DNA of 7,202 nt from a bacterium (GCA_021812925.1 JAKAMK010000039.1:1-7202), one strand, 5' to 3'. Counted from the stretch's first letter, positions 1-6,059 are shown. Notes: generated by a model from the sequence alone, not told the origin. Program-made: numbers and translations.

Positions 1-408
1 GTCGACGATGATGAGCTCGCCCGCGGGCGTCGCCCACACGTCGTCGATGCCGCCGCGCACGAGGAGGTTCGACGGCCCGTCGTGGTATGCGATGCCCCGG
101 CGCAGGGAGTCCCGCCACTCGTCCAGCTTCTCGTGGTCGAACGGTACCGCGTCGATGCCATACGTCTTCATCCACGGGTGCGCGGTCTTTGCAGCGCGGT
201 GCGCATCGAACTCGCGCTTCAAGAGCTCGTCGACAGCGACGTTCAGCGTGAACGCGGGGCCGGAGGGACGCTTCACGCCGTGCTTCAGGTCGAGGAACGA
301 GCAGCGAGGACACTCGCAGAACGTGTCTATCTTCGACCGACTCAGCTTGAACGGGCCGGGCGCAGACGGATCATAGACGCCCCATCGCTTTGTAGAGGAG
401 CCGGCCAT
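1..408 (-). CDS. PD-(D/E)XK nuclease family protein, N-terminal 136 residues (cut by window edge)
   Basis: Reading the minus strand from the ATG at 408-406 gives an open frame of 136 codons that runs off the window without a stop. Seen in the sequence: an SRSKID segment at residues 23-28 followed by a cysteine-rich C-x-C-P-x-C at 31-36, then a helical stretch, and at the cut edge GGIDDVW (119-125) followed by GELIIVD (130-136). This matches the first part of the PD-(D/E)XK core of Cas4/AddB-like (PDDEXK_1) nucleases, in which the Asp of the GxID motif (D122) and the Asp ending the next strand (D136) bind metal. The catalytic Lys should be two residues beyond the edge. The start lies one base after the stop of the preceding gene, with no Shine-Dalgarno, so translation is probably coupled. 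The cysteines could bind zinc or Fe-S, but the C-terminal half needed to judge this is missing. The biological role is unknown: DNA repair, processing or defence are all possible. Confidence 0.82.
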   Translation of the reverse strand, partial: MAGSSTKRWGVYDPSAPGPFKLSRSKIDTFCECPRCSFLDLKHGVKRPSGPAFTLNVAVDELLKREFDAHRAAKTAHPWMKTYGIDAVPFDHEKLDEWRDSLRRGIAYHDGPSNLLVRGGIDDVWATPAGELIIVD

Positions 409-409
409 G

Positions 410-892
410 TTAAGGGAGCGTCGTGAAGTACGCGACGACGCGTTCTCCTGAGTTGAAATCGACGTAGACGCTGTCGGTCGAGAGGTCGAAGGTATTGTCA
501 CCGCTATCGCGGTACAGCTCGACCGCATAGGTCGTGCCTGGCGCGGTTGCGCGCAGGAGCGGCACGACGAAGTCGGTCCGCGGCCCACCTACGCGCGCTG
601 CGCCGAGCACGTTACCGAGCTGCCCTGCCGTGACCTCGCGCACCGCCACCCACACGCCCGGGGGCGGTACGGTAAGCGACGCGATAGTCGTCGACGTGCC
701 TGCAGCCTGGGTCTCGACCGAGAGCGCACCGCCGGTCGTTGAGACGAGCGAGGAGCTCGTCGCGGTAAGAGTTGTTGGTGCCGTATCGGGCACTGCGGCG
801 AGCGACGTACCGCCGAGGAACCACGCCGTCGCGAGGACGCCGCCGAGGGCGATACCGATGGCGAATGAGGGGACGGAAAACGCCGTCTTCAT
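410..892 (-). CDS. Membrane-anchored exported protein with DUF7282-like beta domain
   Basis: A 160-residue protein. Residues 8-33 form a single hydrophobic segment that reads as a signal anchor. It is followed by a low-complexity Thr/Ser/Ala linker (about 34-70), then a compact domain (about 71-160) rich in predicted beta strands. That domain has a PPPGVWVAV strand, a GxxLGAARV segment, an FVVPL strand, YAVELYRDSGD and an FD acidic turn. This order resembles the DUF7282 family of archaeal and bacterial surface proteins, whose function is not known; the match is from memory and moderate. There are no cysteines. Topology should place the domain outside the membrane. The start overlaps the stop of the upstream nuclease gene in an ATGA and the stop is one base from the next nuclease start, so it sits between two nuclease-fold proteins in one transcript. 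No enzymatic motif was seen. It is clearly a real gene by position, anchor-linker-domain layout and junctions. Confidence 0.85.
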   Translation of the reverse strand: MKTAFSVPSFAIGIALGGVLATAWFLGGTSLAAVPDTAPTTLTATSSSLVSTTGGALSVETQAAGTSTTIASLTVPPPGVWVAVREVTAGQLGNVLGAARVGGPRTDFVVPLLRATAPGTTYAVELYRDSGDNTFDLSTDSVYVDFNSGERVVAYFTTLP

Positions 893-1764
893 GGTGCAAG
901 GGTACCACGGAACGGATGCGGCAATGCGTGCAGCCCCTCGGCCTCGGCAAGAATCTCGCCCACCCGCTCGGCCGGGAGCCGGAGCGGGTCGAGGAGGCGC
1001 CGGTCGTCGAGTACCTGCTGCACCGCGACCACGCGCGCGTCAATGAGCATGCGCTTCTCGCTCCGCGAGAGGCTCGTGAGGGTCGTTATGGGGTACACCT
1101 TCGCATCGGCTATCCGCGTGAAGAGGCTCGCGTCGCGCGGGTAGCTCCAGCCGAGCAGCTCGACGCCCGCGCACTCCGCGTAGCGTATGGCTTCAGTGGT
1201 GAATTTGGTGTTGGTGACGAGCATGCCGCGGTCGATGGGACACTGACGTTCCTGCTCGTCACAGGCAAAGATGTCATCGAAGCGGCTCTTCACGTAGAGC
1301 GCCACCTTGAGGTCGGTCTTATAGCCCGGATCGTTGTGGTACTTCAGCTCTGCGGCGAGGTGCTCTCCGCTCTCCGGATGGGAAGCGTAGAAATCGGTCT
1401 CGTGCGTCACGCACTTCCCCTTGATGAGCTTGCGCGTCTCGACCGTCCAGCCTTCGACCTGGAAGAGGTAGGAAACGAAATCCTCGAACGGGTGGCCGGA
1501 AGGTCCGAAGTCGAGCAGCGCGCGGCGGAGCGAGTAGCGCGCGGCGACCGGGCGCGCTTCCTTCCGGAGGAGTGCGAAGGCGCGCGCGTACACCTCGCGG
1601 GAGGTCGTACCCGAGACTATGGAGCTCGCGATCTCCTCCGCGATGCGTTCTGCAGCGTGCTTTCCGGCGCCCGCGCGCATGAGCGACGTGCCGAGGCGGA
1701 CCGGGTCGAAGGGCTCGGTGGCGCCGTCCGCCTTGATGATCGTCGGGAAGGTCGCGTCCGTCAT
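889..1764 (-). CDS. ATP-cone domain fused to Mrr-like PD-(D/E)XK endonuclease
   Basis: A 291-residue cytoplasmic protein with two recognisable parts. Residues about 7-88 resemble an ATP-cone, the nucleotide-sensing domain of ribonucleotide reductases and NrdR: an I-I-K-x-DG-x-x-E-x-FD opening, then helices ending in YSLRRAL. Residues about 90-200 carry a restriction-endonuclease fold: a PFEDFVSYLF helix, the GWTVE strand, then HETDF (121-125) and AELKYH (138-143). D124, E139 and K141 are spaced as in the PD-(D/E)XK active site, which appears intact. A tail of about 90 residues is helical and contains a SLSRSEKRML segment. Inference: a DNA nuclease or DNA-binding protein whose activity may be gated by ATP/dATP. 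No methyltransferase is next to it, so it is not an obvious restriction-modification enzyme. Both ends overlap their neighbours in ATGA, indicating coupled translation. ATP-cone/Mrr fusions of this kind are known in bacteria, but I know of no assigned role. Confidence 0.88.
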   Translation of the reverse strand: MTDATFPTIIKADGATEPFDPVRLGTSLMRAGAGKHAAERIAEEIASSIVSGTTSREVYARAFALLRKEARPVAARYSLRRALLDFGPSGHPFEDFVSYLFQVEGWTVETRKLIKGKCVTHETDFYASHPESGEHLAAELKYHNDPGYKTDLKVALYVKSRFDDIFACDEQERQCPIDRGMLVTNTKFTTEAIRYAECAGVELLGWSYPRDASLFTRIADAKVYPITTLTSLSRSEKRMLIDARVVAVQQVLDDRRLLDPLRLPAERVGEILAEAEGLHALPHPFRGTLAP

Positions 1765-2171
1765 GGTCCCGTGGTGGTCGCGGCCGCTCCGTTCACCGTC
1801 ACGGTGACCGGCAGCTGCGCGGGAGCGGAAAGCGTCGCGGAGAACGACATGACGGTCGGGAGTATGAGACAGACACCGCTATCGGGCGGCATGCTGATCG
1901 CGAGCGCTATCGACTGCGAGGAGGACGCATCACCGACGAGCGTCGCATCCGCTGAAACGACCGAGCAGGCGTCCGGCGCGAGAATCGTGCCGGTGAGCGT
2001 GTGCATACCTCTGCGGTACGCGTCGTGGAGCGTCACCGCGGGCGTTGTCGATGCGGTGGCGGCAGTCGGGGCGTGCGGCACGTCGCGCGTGTGCGGCACG
2101 GAAAGGGCGAACCCGACGAGCACGACTGCGGCTATGATGCCGGCGGAAATCCAGATGCGCGTATGGTGCAT
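1761..2171 (-). CDS. Small membrane-anchored exported protein, unknown function
   Basis: A 136-residue protein with one N-terminal hydrophobic helix (about residues 6-24, IWISAGIIAAVVLVGFALS), a His/Pro/Thr/Ala linker (26-48), and a domain of about 80 residues that starts HTLTGTI and holds exactly two cysteines (C69 and C101), well placed for one disulfide. The rest alternates short hydrophobic strands, as in a small beta-sandwich, and ends PVTVTVNG plus a Thr/Ala tail. I do not recognise a named domain; small anchored proteins of similar layout occur in Parcubacteria genomes. The start at 2171 is supported by the extended -10 element six bases upstream, and it is the first gene of the four-gene unit. 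Its TGA stop overlaps the ATG of the nuclease gene in ATGA. It is probably exported and membrane-tethered, with the cysteine domain outside. Function unknown. Confidence 0.82.
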   Translation of the reverse strand: MHHTRIWISAGIIAAVVLVGFALSVPHTRDVPHAPTAATASTTPAVTLHDAYRRGMHTLTGTILAPDACSVVSADATLVGDASSSQSIALAISMPPDSGVCLILPTVMSFSATLSAPAQLPVTVTVNGAAATTTGP

Positions 2172-2191
2172 GACTGCATGATAGCAGAGAA
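2172..2191 (-). promoter_or_regulatory. Extended -10 promoter of the four-gene nuclease/surface unit
   Basis: The minus strand reads TTCTCTGCTATCATG (2191-2177), containing an extended -10 (TGC + TATCAT, with TATCAT at 2183-2178), six bases before the ATG at 2171. The same 15 bases occur before the gene starting at 6059. No good -35 is visible: TTTCGA at 17-base spacing matches 3 of 6. No Shine-Dalgarno lies between it and the ATG. A transcript starting about 7 bases after the -10 would be leaderless. This is inferred from sequence only. Confidence 0.6.
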
Positions 2192-2219
2192 GAATTAGTC
2201 TCGAAATGACGCGGGGAGC

Positions 2220-3212
2220 CTATGACTGCTGAATCGCGCCGCCGACGAGCTCGCCGCGCGCGTCGTAGAAAACGATCGACTGGCCCGGCACGCTCGGGTC
2301 GAGTGCGGGCCCGCTCGGAATGAATGTGCCGTCGCCGATGGCGCCCCACACGCGCGCGCCGCGGTACCGCAGCTGCGCGCTCGTAACCGTCTCGGGCGCG
2401 GCGAACCAGTTCGCCGCCGCAAAGGAAATGGCGCGCGACGGCAGAGCCGTCGCGCGCTCATGCCCTACGACGAGCGTGTTCATCGCGACATCCTTACTAA
2501 GCACGTACCAGGGTCCATTCTGGCCGTCGAGCGCCACACGTTCGCCGATGGTCGCAAGGAGCGCGCCCTCGTGGGTGCCGACGACTTCCCCGTTTTCGGT
2601 GACCGCGTCGCCTCTCGACGAGCCGAACTCAGAGTGCAGGAACTCTTCGACCGATACCGGCCCGAGAAAGCATATGCCCTGGCTGTCGGGCTTTTCCGCG
2701 ACCGGAAGGCGTAGCGCACGCGCGAGCGCGCGCACCTTTTCCTTCGGCATACCATCGAGCGGAAACAGTACAGAGTCGTAGACCTCTTTCGGAATCGCCC
2801 AGAGGAAGTAGCGCTGGTCCTTGTCCCCGCTGCGGTAGTGCCCGGTAGCAATCGTGTCGGTGCCCTCCTTGCGCGCGTACCGGTAGAGCACGCCGAATTT
2901 CACCTCGCGGTTGCAGAAGATGTCCGGGTTCGGCGTGCGTCCGGCGCGATACTCGGCGAGGAGATAGTCGATGACGTGCTCTTTGTACGCGGCGCTCGCG
3001 TCGAGCGTGCGGAACGGAATGCCGAGGTGCGCGGCGACGCGCATCGCATCGCGGCGGTCCTCTTTCCACGTGCACGGGAGTCCGGGTGGGTACCATCCCT
3101 TCACGAACACGCCGGTCACGCGCGCGCCGGCGCGCAGTAGGAGCGCGGCGGCAACCGCGCTGTCGACGCCGCCCGAGAGGCCGACAAAGATGCTCTTTCC
3201 CTGCACGTCCAT
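2220..3212 (-). CDS. mnmA: tRNA-specific 2-thiouridylase MnmA
   Basis: MnmA activates U34 of tRNA-Lys, -Glu and -Gln with ATP and inserts sulfur to make 2-thiouridine. The protein, 330 residues from the chosen start, shows the PP-loop SGGVDS at 13-18, a GWY...C..KEDRRDA segment (39-56) typical of the family, GRTPNPDIFCN (91-101) with the nucleophile C100, ATGHY (122-126), KDQRYFLW (131-138), and DSQGICFLG (176-184) with the second catalytic cysteine C181. Both cysteines are present, so the enzyme should be active. A central domain and a C-terminal beta-barrel follow; E. coli MnmA is only slightly longer (about 368). An in-frame ATG exists at 3248, but the 12 extra residues are not family-like and a -10-like element lies between the two, so 3212 is preferred. 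It is transcribed divergently from the small plus-strand gene. No sulfurtransferase partner is seen in the window. Confidence 0.96.
   Translation of the reverse strand: MDVQGKSIFVGLSGGVDSAVAAALLLRAGARVTGVFVKGWYPPGLPCTWKEDRRDAMRVAAHLGIPFRTLDASAAYKEHVIDYLLAEYRAGRTPNPDIFCNREVKFGVLYRYARKEGTDTIATGHYRSGDKDQRYFLWAIPKEVYDSVLFPLDGMPKEKVRALARALRLPVAEKPDSQGICFLGPVSVEEFLHSEFGSSRGDAVTENGEVVGTHEGALLATIGERVALDGQNGPWYVLSKDVAMNTLVVGHERATALPSRAISFAAANWFAAPETVTSAQLRYRGARVWGAIGDGTFIPSGPALDPSVPGQSIVFYDARGELVGGAIQQS
2431..2457. repeat. Perfect 12-bp inverted repeat inside mnmA
   Basis: GCGCGCGACGGC (2431-2442), a three-base AGA loop, and its exact reverse complement (2446-2457). It lies in codons for the C-terminal barrel of mnmA (about residues 252-260). 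There is no T-tract on either side, so it is not a normal terminator. It would form a very stable hairpin in the mRNA. A chance product of GC-rich codons is possible. Confidence 0.7.
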
Positions 3213-3248
3213 GTACCCATATAACCACGGCTTGACACCCCGCAGCAA
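3213..3248 (-). promoter_or_regulatory. Probable mnmA promoter, close to the start codon
   Basis: Minus-strand TTGCTG (3248-3243) is followed 18 bases later by TTATAT (3224-3219), or by TATATG one base on; a TG two bases before TTATAT adds a weak extended -10. The element ends only five or six bases before the ATG at 3212, with no Shine-Dalgarno between, so the mRNA would be leaderless. Its position argues against the upstream ATG at 3248 as the start. Match quality is modest. Confidence 0.45.
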
Positions 3249-3259
3249 TGTGCGACGAT
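3232..3259 (+). promoter_or_regulatory. Probable promoter of the plus-strand gene at 3300
   Basis: A perfect -35 TTGACA (3232-3237) lies 16 bases upstream of GACGAT (3254-3259), which is preceded by TGC as an extended -10. The -10 itself is poor (3 of 6). A start near 3266 would leave a leader of about 34 bases before the ATG, containing the Shine-Dalgarno. It lies within, and on the opposite strand to, the mnmA promoter region, so the two may interfere. Confidence 0.45.
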
Positions 3260-3272
3260 TACCGCACGAGAG

Positions 3273-3286
3273 ACCGGAAACCGGAA
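3273..3286 (+). repeat. Tandem 7-bp repeat ACCGGAA x2 in the leader of the 3300 gene
   Basis: ACCGGAA occurs twice back to back (3273-3279 and 3280-3286), ending at the Shine-Dalgarno. It could be an operator, an RNA-level site affecting ribosome access, or a small slippage duplication. Nothing else in the window shares it in this form. Confidence 0.6.
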
Positions 3287-3293
3287 GGAGGTG
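3285..3293 (+). promoter_or_regulatory. Strong Shine-Dalgarno AAGGAGGTG
   Basis: AAGGAGGTG is a near-perfect anti-16S match, with eight bases between GGAGG (3287-3291) and the ATG at 3300. It decides the start: an in-frame GTG at 3291 overlaps this site and is not a plausible initiator. It is the only strong ribosome binding site in the window. Confidence 0.88.
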
Positions 3294-3299
3294 GTAGCG

Positions 3300-3620
3300 A
3301 TGAATGCGAGGGTGAAGGCGAAGGCGCCTGTTCCTTCACAGAGAGAAATCAGGATCATCCTGAAGACCGATGAACGCATCGTGCTCGACAGTCCGAGCGA
3401 TCGGACGAAGCGCGATGTGCTGCTTCCCTCGGATGGAGAAGTGGATGCAATCTACTACCCTACCGGGACCGGCACGGAGCCCTGGATCGTCATTCCGTCC
3501 AAACAGTTCTGCGGCAAGTCGCGCAAGCGATGGATCGAGTACTGGGAGAACACCCAGATAGAAATCTGGAAACGGACGGAGACGGGCTGGGAGCCGATCG
3601 ACAATGAGGGCGATGTCTGA
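3300..3620 (+). CDS. Hypothetical 106-residue protein, unknown function
   Basis: The only plus-strand gene. It begins at the ATG eight bases after a strong Shine-Dalgarno and ends with TGA at 3618-3620, just before a terminator. The product is 106 residues, soluble, with no signal peptide or membrane helix. The N-terminus is basic. The middle reads as short strands (IRIILKTDERIVLD, then VDAIYYP and WIVIPSK), and the end is rich in aromatic and charged residues (RKRWIEYWEN..IEIWKRTETGWEP) with an acidic tail. One cysteine (FCGKS) is present. I do not recognise the family. A small beta-rich fold or a nucleic-acid-binding role is possible from composition but unproven. It has its own promoter, ribosome site and terminator, and it uses AGA/AGG codons and a somewhat lower GC than its neighbours by eye, consistent with a self-contained, perhaps acquired, cassette. 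Confidence 0.8.
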   Translation: MNARVKAKAPVPSQREIRIILKTDERIVLDSPSDRTKRDVLLPSDGEVDAIYYPTGTGTEPWIVIPSKQFCGKSRKRWIEYWENTQIEIWKRTETGWEPIDNEGDV

Positions 3621-3626
3621 ATAGAT

Positions 3627-3666
3627 GGACCGCGGCGCTGCGCTACGCACACCTGCGGTCCTTTTT
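3627..3666 (+). terminator. Intrinsic terminator of the 3300-3620 gene
   Basis: GGACCGC (3627-3633) pairs exactly with GCGGTCC (3655-3661), followed by TTTTT (3662-3666). The 21-base loop holds a smaller hairpin, TGCG (3639-3642) with CGCA (3646-3649). It starts six bases after the stop codon. It also lies just beyond the converging mltG stop at 3675, but on that strand no T-tract follows, so it would act poorly there. Confidence 0.85.
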
Positions 3667-3674
3667 CTGCTCCG

Positions 3675-4679
3675 TTATTGCAGGTACGCGCGCTGATTCG
3701 CGAGCTGGCCCGCGTACGTAGTCGCGTAGTGCATCTGCCCGTCCTTCCCGGTGAGGTAGAACAGGTAGGTCGTCGTCGCCGGACTGAGCGCGGCCTCGAT
3801 AGAGTCGAGACTCGGGTTGTCGATGGGGCCGGGCGGCAATCCCTTGTGCGTGTAGGTGTTGTATGGCGAGTCGACGCCGAGATCGGCAAAGGACGGCGAA
3901 TAGGTGTCGCGTCCGAATATGTATCCGAAAACCGCATCCACCTGGAGCGGCATGCCTTTCTGTATGCGGTTCCACAGGATGCCGGCAACCATGCGCCGCG
4001 CCTCAGGCGTACGGGCCTCCTTTTCAACAAGAGAGGCCATCGTGATCACGTCCGAAAGCGAGTGCCCGGACAGGGCGATGGACGGCTCGAGCGGCGCGGT
4101 CTTGCGGTCGAAATTCGCGCGGAGCGCAAGGACGACGGATGCTCCCGTCGCGTCCGGCGGGAACAGGTACGTATCCGGGAAGAGGTATCCCTCGTAGGGG
4201 CCGGCAGCGGCGATGAAATCGGAAGCAGAGATCTGCGGCATTGCGCGCGAGACTTCCGTCGCCATGTCGCGCACGGTCGCCCCCTCGACGAAGGTGATGC
4301 GCGTCGGCGGGATACCGAATGCTCCGCTCCCGATCCGCGCGGCAAGCGTGAACGCGCTCTCCGGTCTTGAGAGGCGGTACGCGCCCGGATGCAGGTGCGC
4401 GCCCTCGCCCGTCGCGCGGAGAATGAAGTGCAGCGCGCTCGCGAACCGCACCGCGTGGATAGCGGCGAGCTGGTAAGCCACCTCCGCACCCGAAGCGCCG
4501 TCCGCAATGACGACCGTTTCCCCCGTCGGGAACGACGCGGGTGCCGCGAATGTCTCGTGGTAGGCCGCGACGAGCGAGATGAAAATCACGAGCGCAGCCA
4601 CCCATTCGAACGCGAACCGTTTCAAATGGAATCGGAGCGCATCGCGCGCTGCCTCGAGGTATGCGGCCACGTGCGTCAT
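3675..4679 (-). CDS. mltG: Endolytic peptidoglycan transglycosylase MltG (YceG-like)
   Basis: MltG cleaves nascent glycan strands in the membrane-proximal cell wall and is thought to release newly made chains from synthesis complexes. The protein has 334 residues: a short cytoplasmic N-terminus, one membrane helix (about 24-40), a LysM-like region (about 50-120, with GETVVIADGASGAEVAYQL), and the catalytic domain from about 126. Family motifs are clear: EGYLFPDTYLFP (163-174), ASLVEKEA (215-222) with the expected catalytic E219, GILWNRIQKGMPLQVDAV (233-250), YNTYTHKGLPPGPIDNP, and a C-terminal YLFYLTGKDGQMHYATT. Length is close to E. coli MltG (about 340). It follows the membrane protein gene by six bases, so both are probably on one transcript. 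No Shine-Dalgarno is evident; coupling is likely. It ends facing the plus-strand gene. Confidence 0.96.
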   Translation of the reverse strand: MTHVAAYLEAARDALRFHLKRFAFEWVAALVIFISLVAAYHETFAAPASFPTGETVVIADGASGAEVAYQLAAIHAVRFASALHFILRATGEGAHLHPGAYRLSRPESAFTLAARIGSGAFGIPPTRITFVEGATVRDMATEVSRAMPQISASDFIAAAGPYEGYLFPDTYLFPPDATGASVVLALRANFDRKTAPLEPSIALSGHSLSDVITMASLVEKEARTPEARRMVAGILWNRIQKGMPLQVDAVFGYIFGRDTYSPSFADLGVDSPYNTYTHKGLPPGPIDNPSLDSIEAALSPATTTYLFYLTGKDGQMHYATTYAGQLANQRAYLQ

Positions 4680-4685
4680 GAACGT

Positions 4686-6059
4686 CTAGGTCGGCAGGTT
4701 GGAGGGCGCCTCGCTCGTTGCCGAGGTGATGCGGGCGATGCTCGGCGTCGCCACGGACGCGGACGGTATGTGGAATATGGTCGCGAGCTCCTCGGTGCTC
4801 ATGACCATCGGATCCGGCATCTTGAAGGGGTCGTGGAAATACTGGCGCCGGCGGTACGCTTCGACGATGTGGCGGCGGAAAATGTCCTTGCGCCGCTCGT
4901 TGCCGAACTCCCACGGGTAGTCGCTGAATTCCATGCCGAAGTGTGCGCCCTTGATGCCGTTCATGTTCTCGCTATTGAACGGCTTCCAGAGCGAGATGAG
5001 TCCCGTGATGTTAATGGGGTCGAAAGCACCCGGCTCCGCGACGTAGATGCCGCGGATGCCGACGTCGAACGCGAGTTTCGAGACGTTGCGTTCGATGGCG
5101 GCGATCGTCTCGGTCTGCCCCTTTGTCGGGTTCGGGAAGCCCTCGAGCTCGCGCATCTCGCCCGTGAACACGTCGCGGTATTTCGAAACGCGGACGGTCT
5201 GCTTGCGGATCTTCTCTATCTCGTCGAGCGCGAGGTCGCGCCAGGTGTAGGCCTTCCCGTCCGGCTTCTTCTTGCCGTACTTCTCGCCGCCGTGGATGCG
5301 GAAGACTATCTGCAGCCAGAGGTTCTCGCCCTTCTTCATGGAGCCGAGAAATTCCGTGATGTGCGCGAACGGGTCTATCTGCTGCTCCTCCTTCAGCTGC
5401 GTCTGGTCGAGGCCGTAATCGACGTACGTCTTTATGGGCAGCACGTCGGAACCCGTGTGCTTGTAGTCGCAGCCCCAGACGCCCCACTCCTCCGGCTTCG
5501 CGCTGATGAGCTGCGTGTAGTCGGCGGCCTCGACGATCTGCACGCCCGGGTACTGGGCGTAGAAGGCGTTCTCGACGAGCTTCCGGAACGCCGCGCGCGT
5601 CCAGAGATAAAAGTGCACCTGCCCGCCGAATGAGACGAGCTCGATGGACCAGTAGGGGCGCACCTGGCCCTGTATGAATTTTTGGAACCAGTTGCTCTCG
5701 CCCTTCGTGTAGTGGATGCTCGAGAACACGGATTCCATGGCCAAGGGCGTCTTCATGAGGTTCCGGGGCGGCTTTATCTCGAGCAGGACATACTTCTGCT
5801 TAGCGATGAACTCGGAGCGGATGAGGATGAGGTACAGGTGCCAGGTGCTCGCGATAATGAGCGCGGTGAGCCAGACGGGCGCGAGGAAGAGCGCGAGCTG
5901 GACGCCGAGCACCGTCTCCTTCGGGAAGATGACGTAGAACAGGAAGATGAGCACGAGGCCCGCGATGAAGGGCGGCCAGGAAAACGGACGGACGCCTGCC
6001 GTGTCGCGGGAAGATTTCACCCACTCTTCGATGTGCTCGTAGAACGGCAGCGGGACCAT
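4686..6059 (-). CDS. Two-TM membrane protein, DUF8128-like (VirD4/TraD-associated family)
   Basis: A 457-residue protein. After a short N-terminus come two membrane helices (about 29-46 and 50-80), then a large cytoplasmic part beginning YVLLEIKPPR (90-99) and KTPLAMESVFSSIH (103-116), through WSIELVSFGGQVHFYLW and a YAQYPGVQI segment, to a C-terminal MSTEELATIFHIPS...SNLP (420-456). From memory this matches a conserved CPR family (DUF8128-like) that forms the N-terminal portion of, or is encoded next to, VirD4/TraD-type conjugative-transfer ATPases; the EELAT-FHIPS tail is characteristic of those proteins. No Walker A or B motif is present, so this protein is not itself the ATPase, and no ATPase gene follows in the window. 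It is first in a unit with mltG, led by the extended -10 promoter. Its role is unknown; it might be part of an envelope-spanning or DNA-transport complex. Confidence 0.85.
   Translation of the reverse strand: MVPLPFYEHIEEWVKSSRDTAGVRPFSWPPFIAGLVLIFLFYVIFPKETVLGVQLALFLAPVWLTALIIASTWHLYLILIRSEFIAKQKYVLLEIKPPRNLMKTPLAMESVFSSIHYTKGESNWFQKFIQGQVRPYWSIELVSFGGQVHFYLWTRAAFRKLVENAFYAQYPGVQIVEAADYTQLISAKPEEWGVWGCDYKHTGSDVLPIKTYVDYGLDQTQLKEEQQIDPFAHITEFLGSMKKGENLWLQIVFRIHGGEKYGKKKPDGKAYTWRDLALDEIEKIRKQTVRVSKYRDVFTGEMRELEGFPNPTKGQTETIAAIERNVSKLAFDVGIRGIYVAEPGAFDPINITGLISLWKPFNSENMNGIKGAHFGMEFSDYPWEFGNERRKDIFRRHIVEAYRRRQYFHDPFKMPDPMVMSTEELATIFHIPSASVATPSIARITSATSEAPSNLPT

Noticed and set aside
889..1764. 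Classical restriction-modification system
   Set aside because: No methyltransferase or specificity subunit is present in the window; the neighbours are anchored exported proteins.
2073..2100. Direct repeat GTGCGGCACG (2073-2082 and 2091-2100)
   Set aside because: It lies in coding sequence for repeated Val-Pro-His residues in a linker; two short copies are not a repeat array.
772..2181. Plus-strand open frame of 469 codons
   Set aside because: It runs antisense to the ATP-cone nuclease and anchored-protein genes, is Arg/Glu/Val-rich without any motif, and has no ribosome site. Such frames are expected opposite GC-rich genes.
3122..3135. 14-base palindrome GCGCGCCGGCGCGC
   Set aside because: Within mnmA codons for Arg-Ala-Gly-Ala-Arg; simple GC alternation in a GC-rich gene explains it.
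3213..3248. Longer mnmA start at 3248
   Set aside because: The extra 12 residues are not family-like and the likely -10 element falls inside them; SGGVDS sits at the usual distance from the ATG at 3212.
3291..3299. GTG at 3291 as start of the plus-strand gene
   Set aside because: It overlaps the Shine-Dalgarno; the ATG at 3300 has ideal spacing.
4389..5633. Plus-strand open frame of 414 codons
   Set aside because: Antisense to mltG and the two-TM membrane protein, which both have clear family motifs; its composition is a mirror of their codons.
3675..6059. Conjugation or type IV secretion locus
   Set aside because: Only one partner-like protein is present, with no ATPase, relaxase, pilin or channel gene. 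MltG is a common wall-synthesis enzyme.
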